Source: Candidatus Limnocylindrales bacterium (GTDB lineage Bacteria; Chloroflexota; Limnocylindria; Limnocylindrales; CSP1-4). From it: a DNA stretch of 6,160 nucleotides. The stretch is from NCBI GenBank assembly GCA_030647575.1, contig JAUSJS010000161.1, forward strand, positions 1 through 6,160. The letters run 5' to 3'. The notes beneath the pieces were generated by a model, which did not search any database, had not been told where the DNA came from, and saw only the letters and a program-made list of their open reading frames with translations. Of the stretch, positions 5,808 to 6,160 are shown piece after piece (within the stretch, counting starts at the first letter, position 1; each line of letters begins with the position of its first letter). Both the position numbers and the translations under genes were made by a program.

Positions 5808-6160
5808 AGGTCGCCCTCATCCTCGAACGGGATGAATGTCTCCGTCGCCGCCAGCCGAGCCCGGAGCTTCGGGTCCCGCGCATCGAGGCGCGACTGGATG
5901 ACGACAAACAGGAGCACGGCGAGCATCAGGGCGAGGGGGAAACTGAACGTCGATGCGACGTAGACCGCGGCGGCTGGCTTGACGCTGGCCTGAACTTGAA
6001 ACGCGACGCCTGAGACGACCCCGAGCACGACCCCCATCGGCCCGGAGGACGACACGGTCGGGAGCTGGGCGATCACGGAGTCGGAGCGGCTTGGGGGGTT
6101 CGGCCGCGCTACGGACACTGACGCGAGCAACGGCTGGGGCGGCTCGTTGATTTGGCCGGG
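5804..6160 (-). CDS. Single-pass membrane protein, C-terminal part (runs off the window)
   Basis: The frame is open from the window edge to TGA at 5806-5804, 118 visible codons; a TTG at 6130 is in frame but is not needed as a start because the frame continues to the edge. The visible part begins with a Pro/Ser-rich, probably extracytoplasmic stretch (PPQPLLASVSVARPNPPSRS). A Gly/Val-rich segment follows (about 41-56), then one strong transmembrane helix (about 71-89, FPLALMLAVLLFVVIQ) and a tail SRLDARDPKLRARLAATETF ending in FEDEGDL. The positive residues after the helix place the tail in the cytoplasm. I recall a similar helix-plus-RxDxRDPKL tail at the C-terminus of secreted or surface proteins in high-GC bacteria, but cannot name the family. 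Its 4-base overlap with the GGDEF-EAL gene makes it the first of a coupled pair, perhaps a surface input for the signalling enzyme. Confidence 0.75.
   Translation of the reverse strand, partial: PGQINEPPQPLLASVSVARPNPPSRSDSVIAQLPTVSSSGPMGVVLGVVSGVAFQVQASVKPAAAVYVASTFSFPLALMLAVLLFVVIQSRLDARDPKLRARLAATETFIPFEDEGDL

Overview
The window is GC-rich bacterial DNA with many GTG starts and clear Shine-Dalgarno sites. Base composition and gene style suggest a free-living, high-GC lineage such as Chloroflexota (Limnocylindria-like) or an actinobacterium. This placement is an impression from style, since no rRNA or marker gene is present. I see no tRNA, rRNA, CRISPR array or intact transposase.

Layout from left to right: (1) The N-terminal 168 codons of an FAD-dependent oxidoreductase of the phytoene-desaturase/PYROXD2 type run leftward off the edge (1-504, minus). 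(2) A 429-bp divergent intergenic region (505-933) holds a perfect 6-bp dyad near the oxidoreductase, a 25-bp tandem duplication, several GC-rich inverted repeats and a TGTGTG/CACACA dyad just upstream of the next gene. (3) A type II toxin-antitoxin pair follows: a ribbon-helix-helix VapB-like antitoxin (934-1296) whose frame overlaps the PIN-domain VapC toxin (1199-1579) by an unusually long 98 bp. (4) A 167-bp scar (1580-1746) contains what looks like the promoter and broken 5' end of one gene, fused to the last ~24 codons of a second, diverged vapC. (5) A 509-aa GHKL (Bergerat-fold) ATPase (1747-3276, plus) resembles prokaryotic MORC-like/MutL-like ATPases. It keeps the catalytic Glu and the Gly-rich lid but has Ile where the adenine-binding Asp of motif G1 normally sits. 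(6) Convergent to it is an 835-aa membrane protein with six predicted transmembrane segments, then GAF, GGDEF and EAL domains (3300-5807, minus). Its GGDEF motif, inhibitory RxxD site and EAL catalytic residues all look intact. (7) Upstream of it, and overlapping it by the four bases GTGA, is the 3' end of a gene for a single-pass membrane protein with a short acidic cytoplasmic tail (5804-6160, minus, partial).

Two themes stand out. The middle (roughly 900-3276) has the look of a small accessory island: an intact VapBC, a remnant of a second VapC only 18 bp ahead of the GHKL ATPase gene, and a possible restriction-helicase remnant. MORC-like GHKL ATPases are known in prokaryotes from restriction-modification and other conflict gene neighbourhoods, so a defence role is a reasonable but unproven inference. 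The right part is a two-gene c-di-GMP signalling operon in which the membrane protein and the GGDEF-EAL enzyme are translationally coupled.
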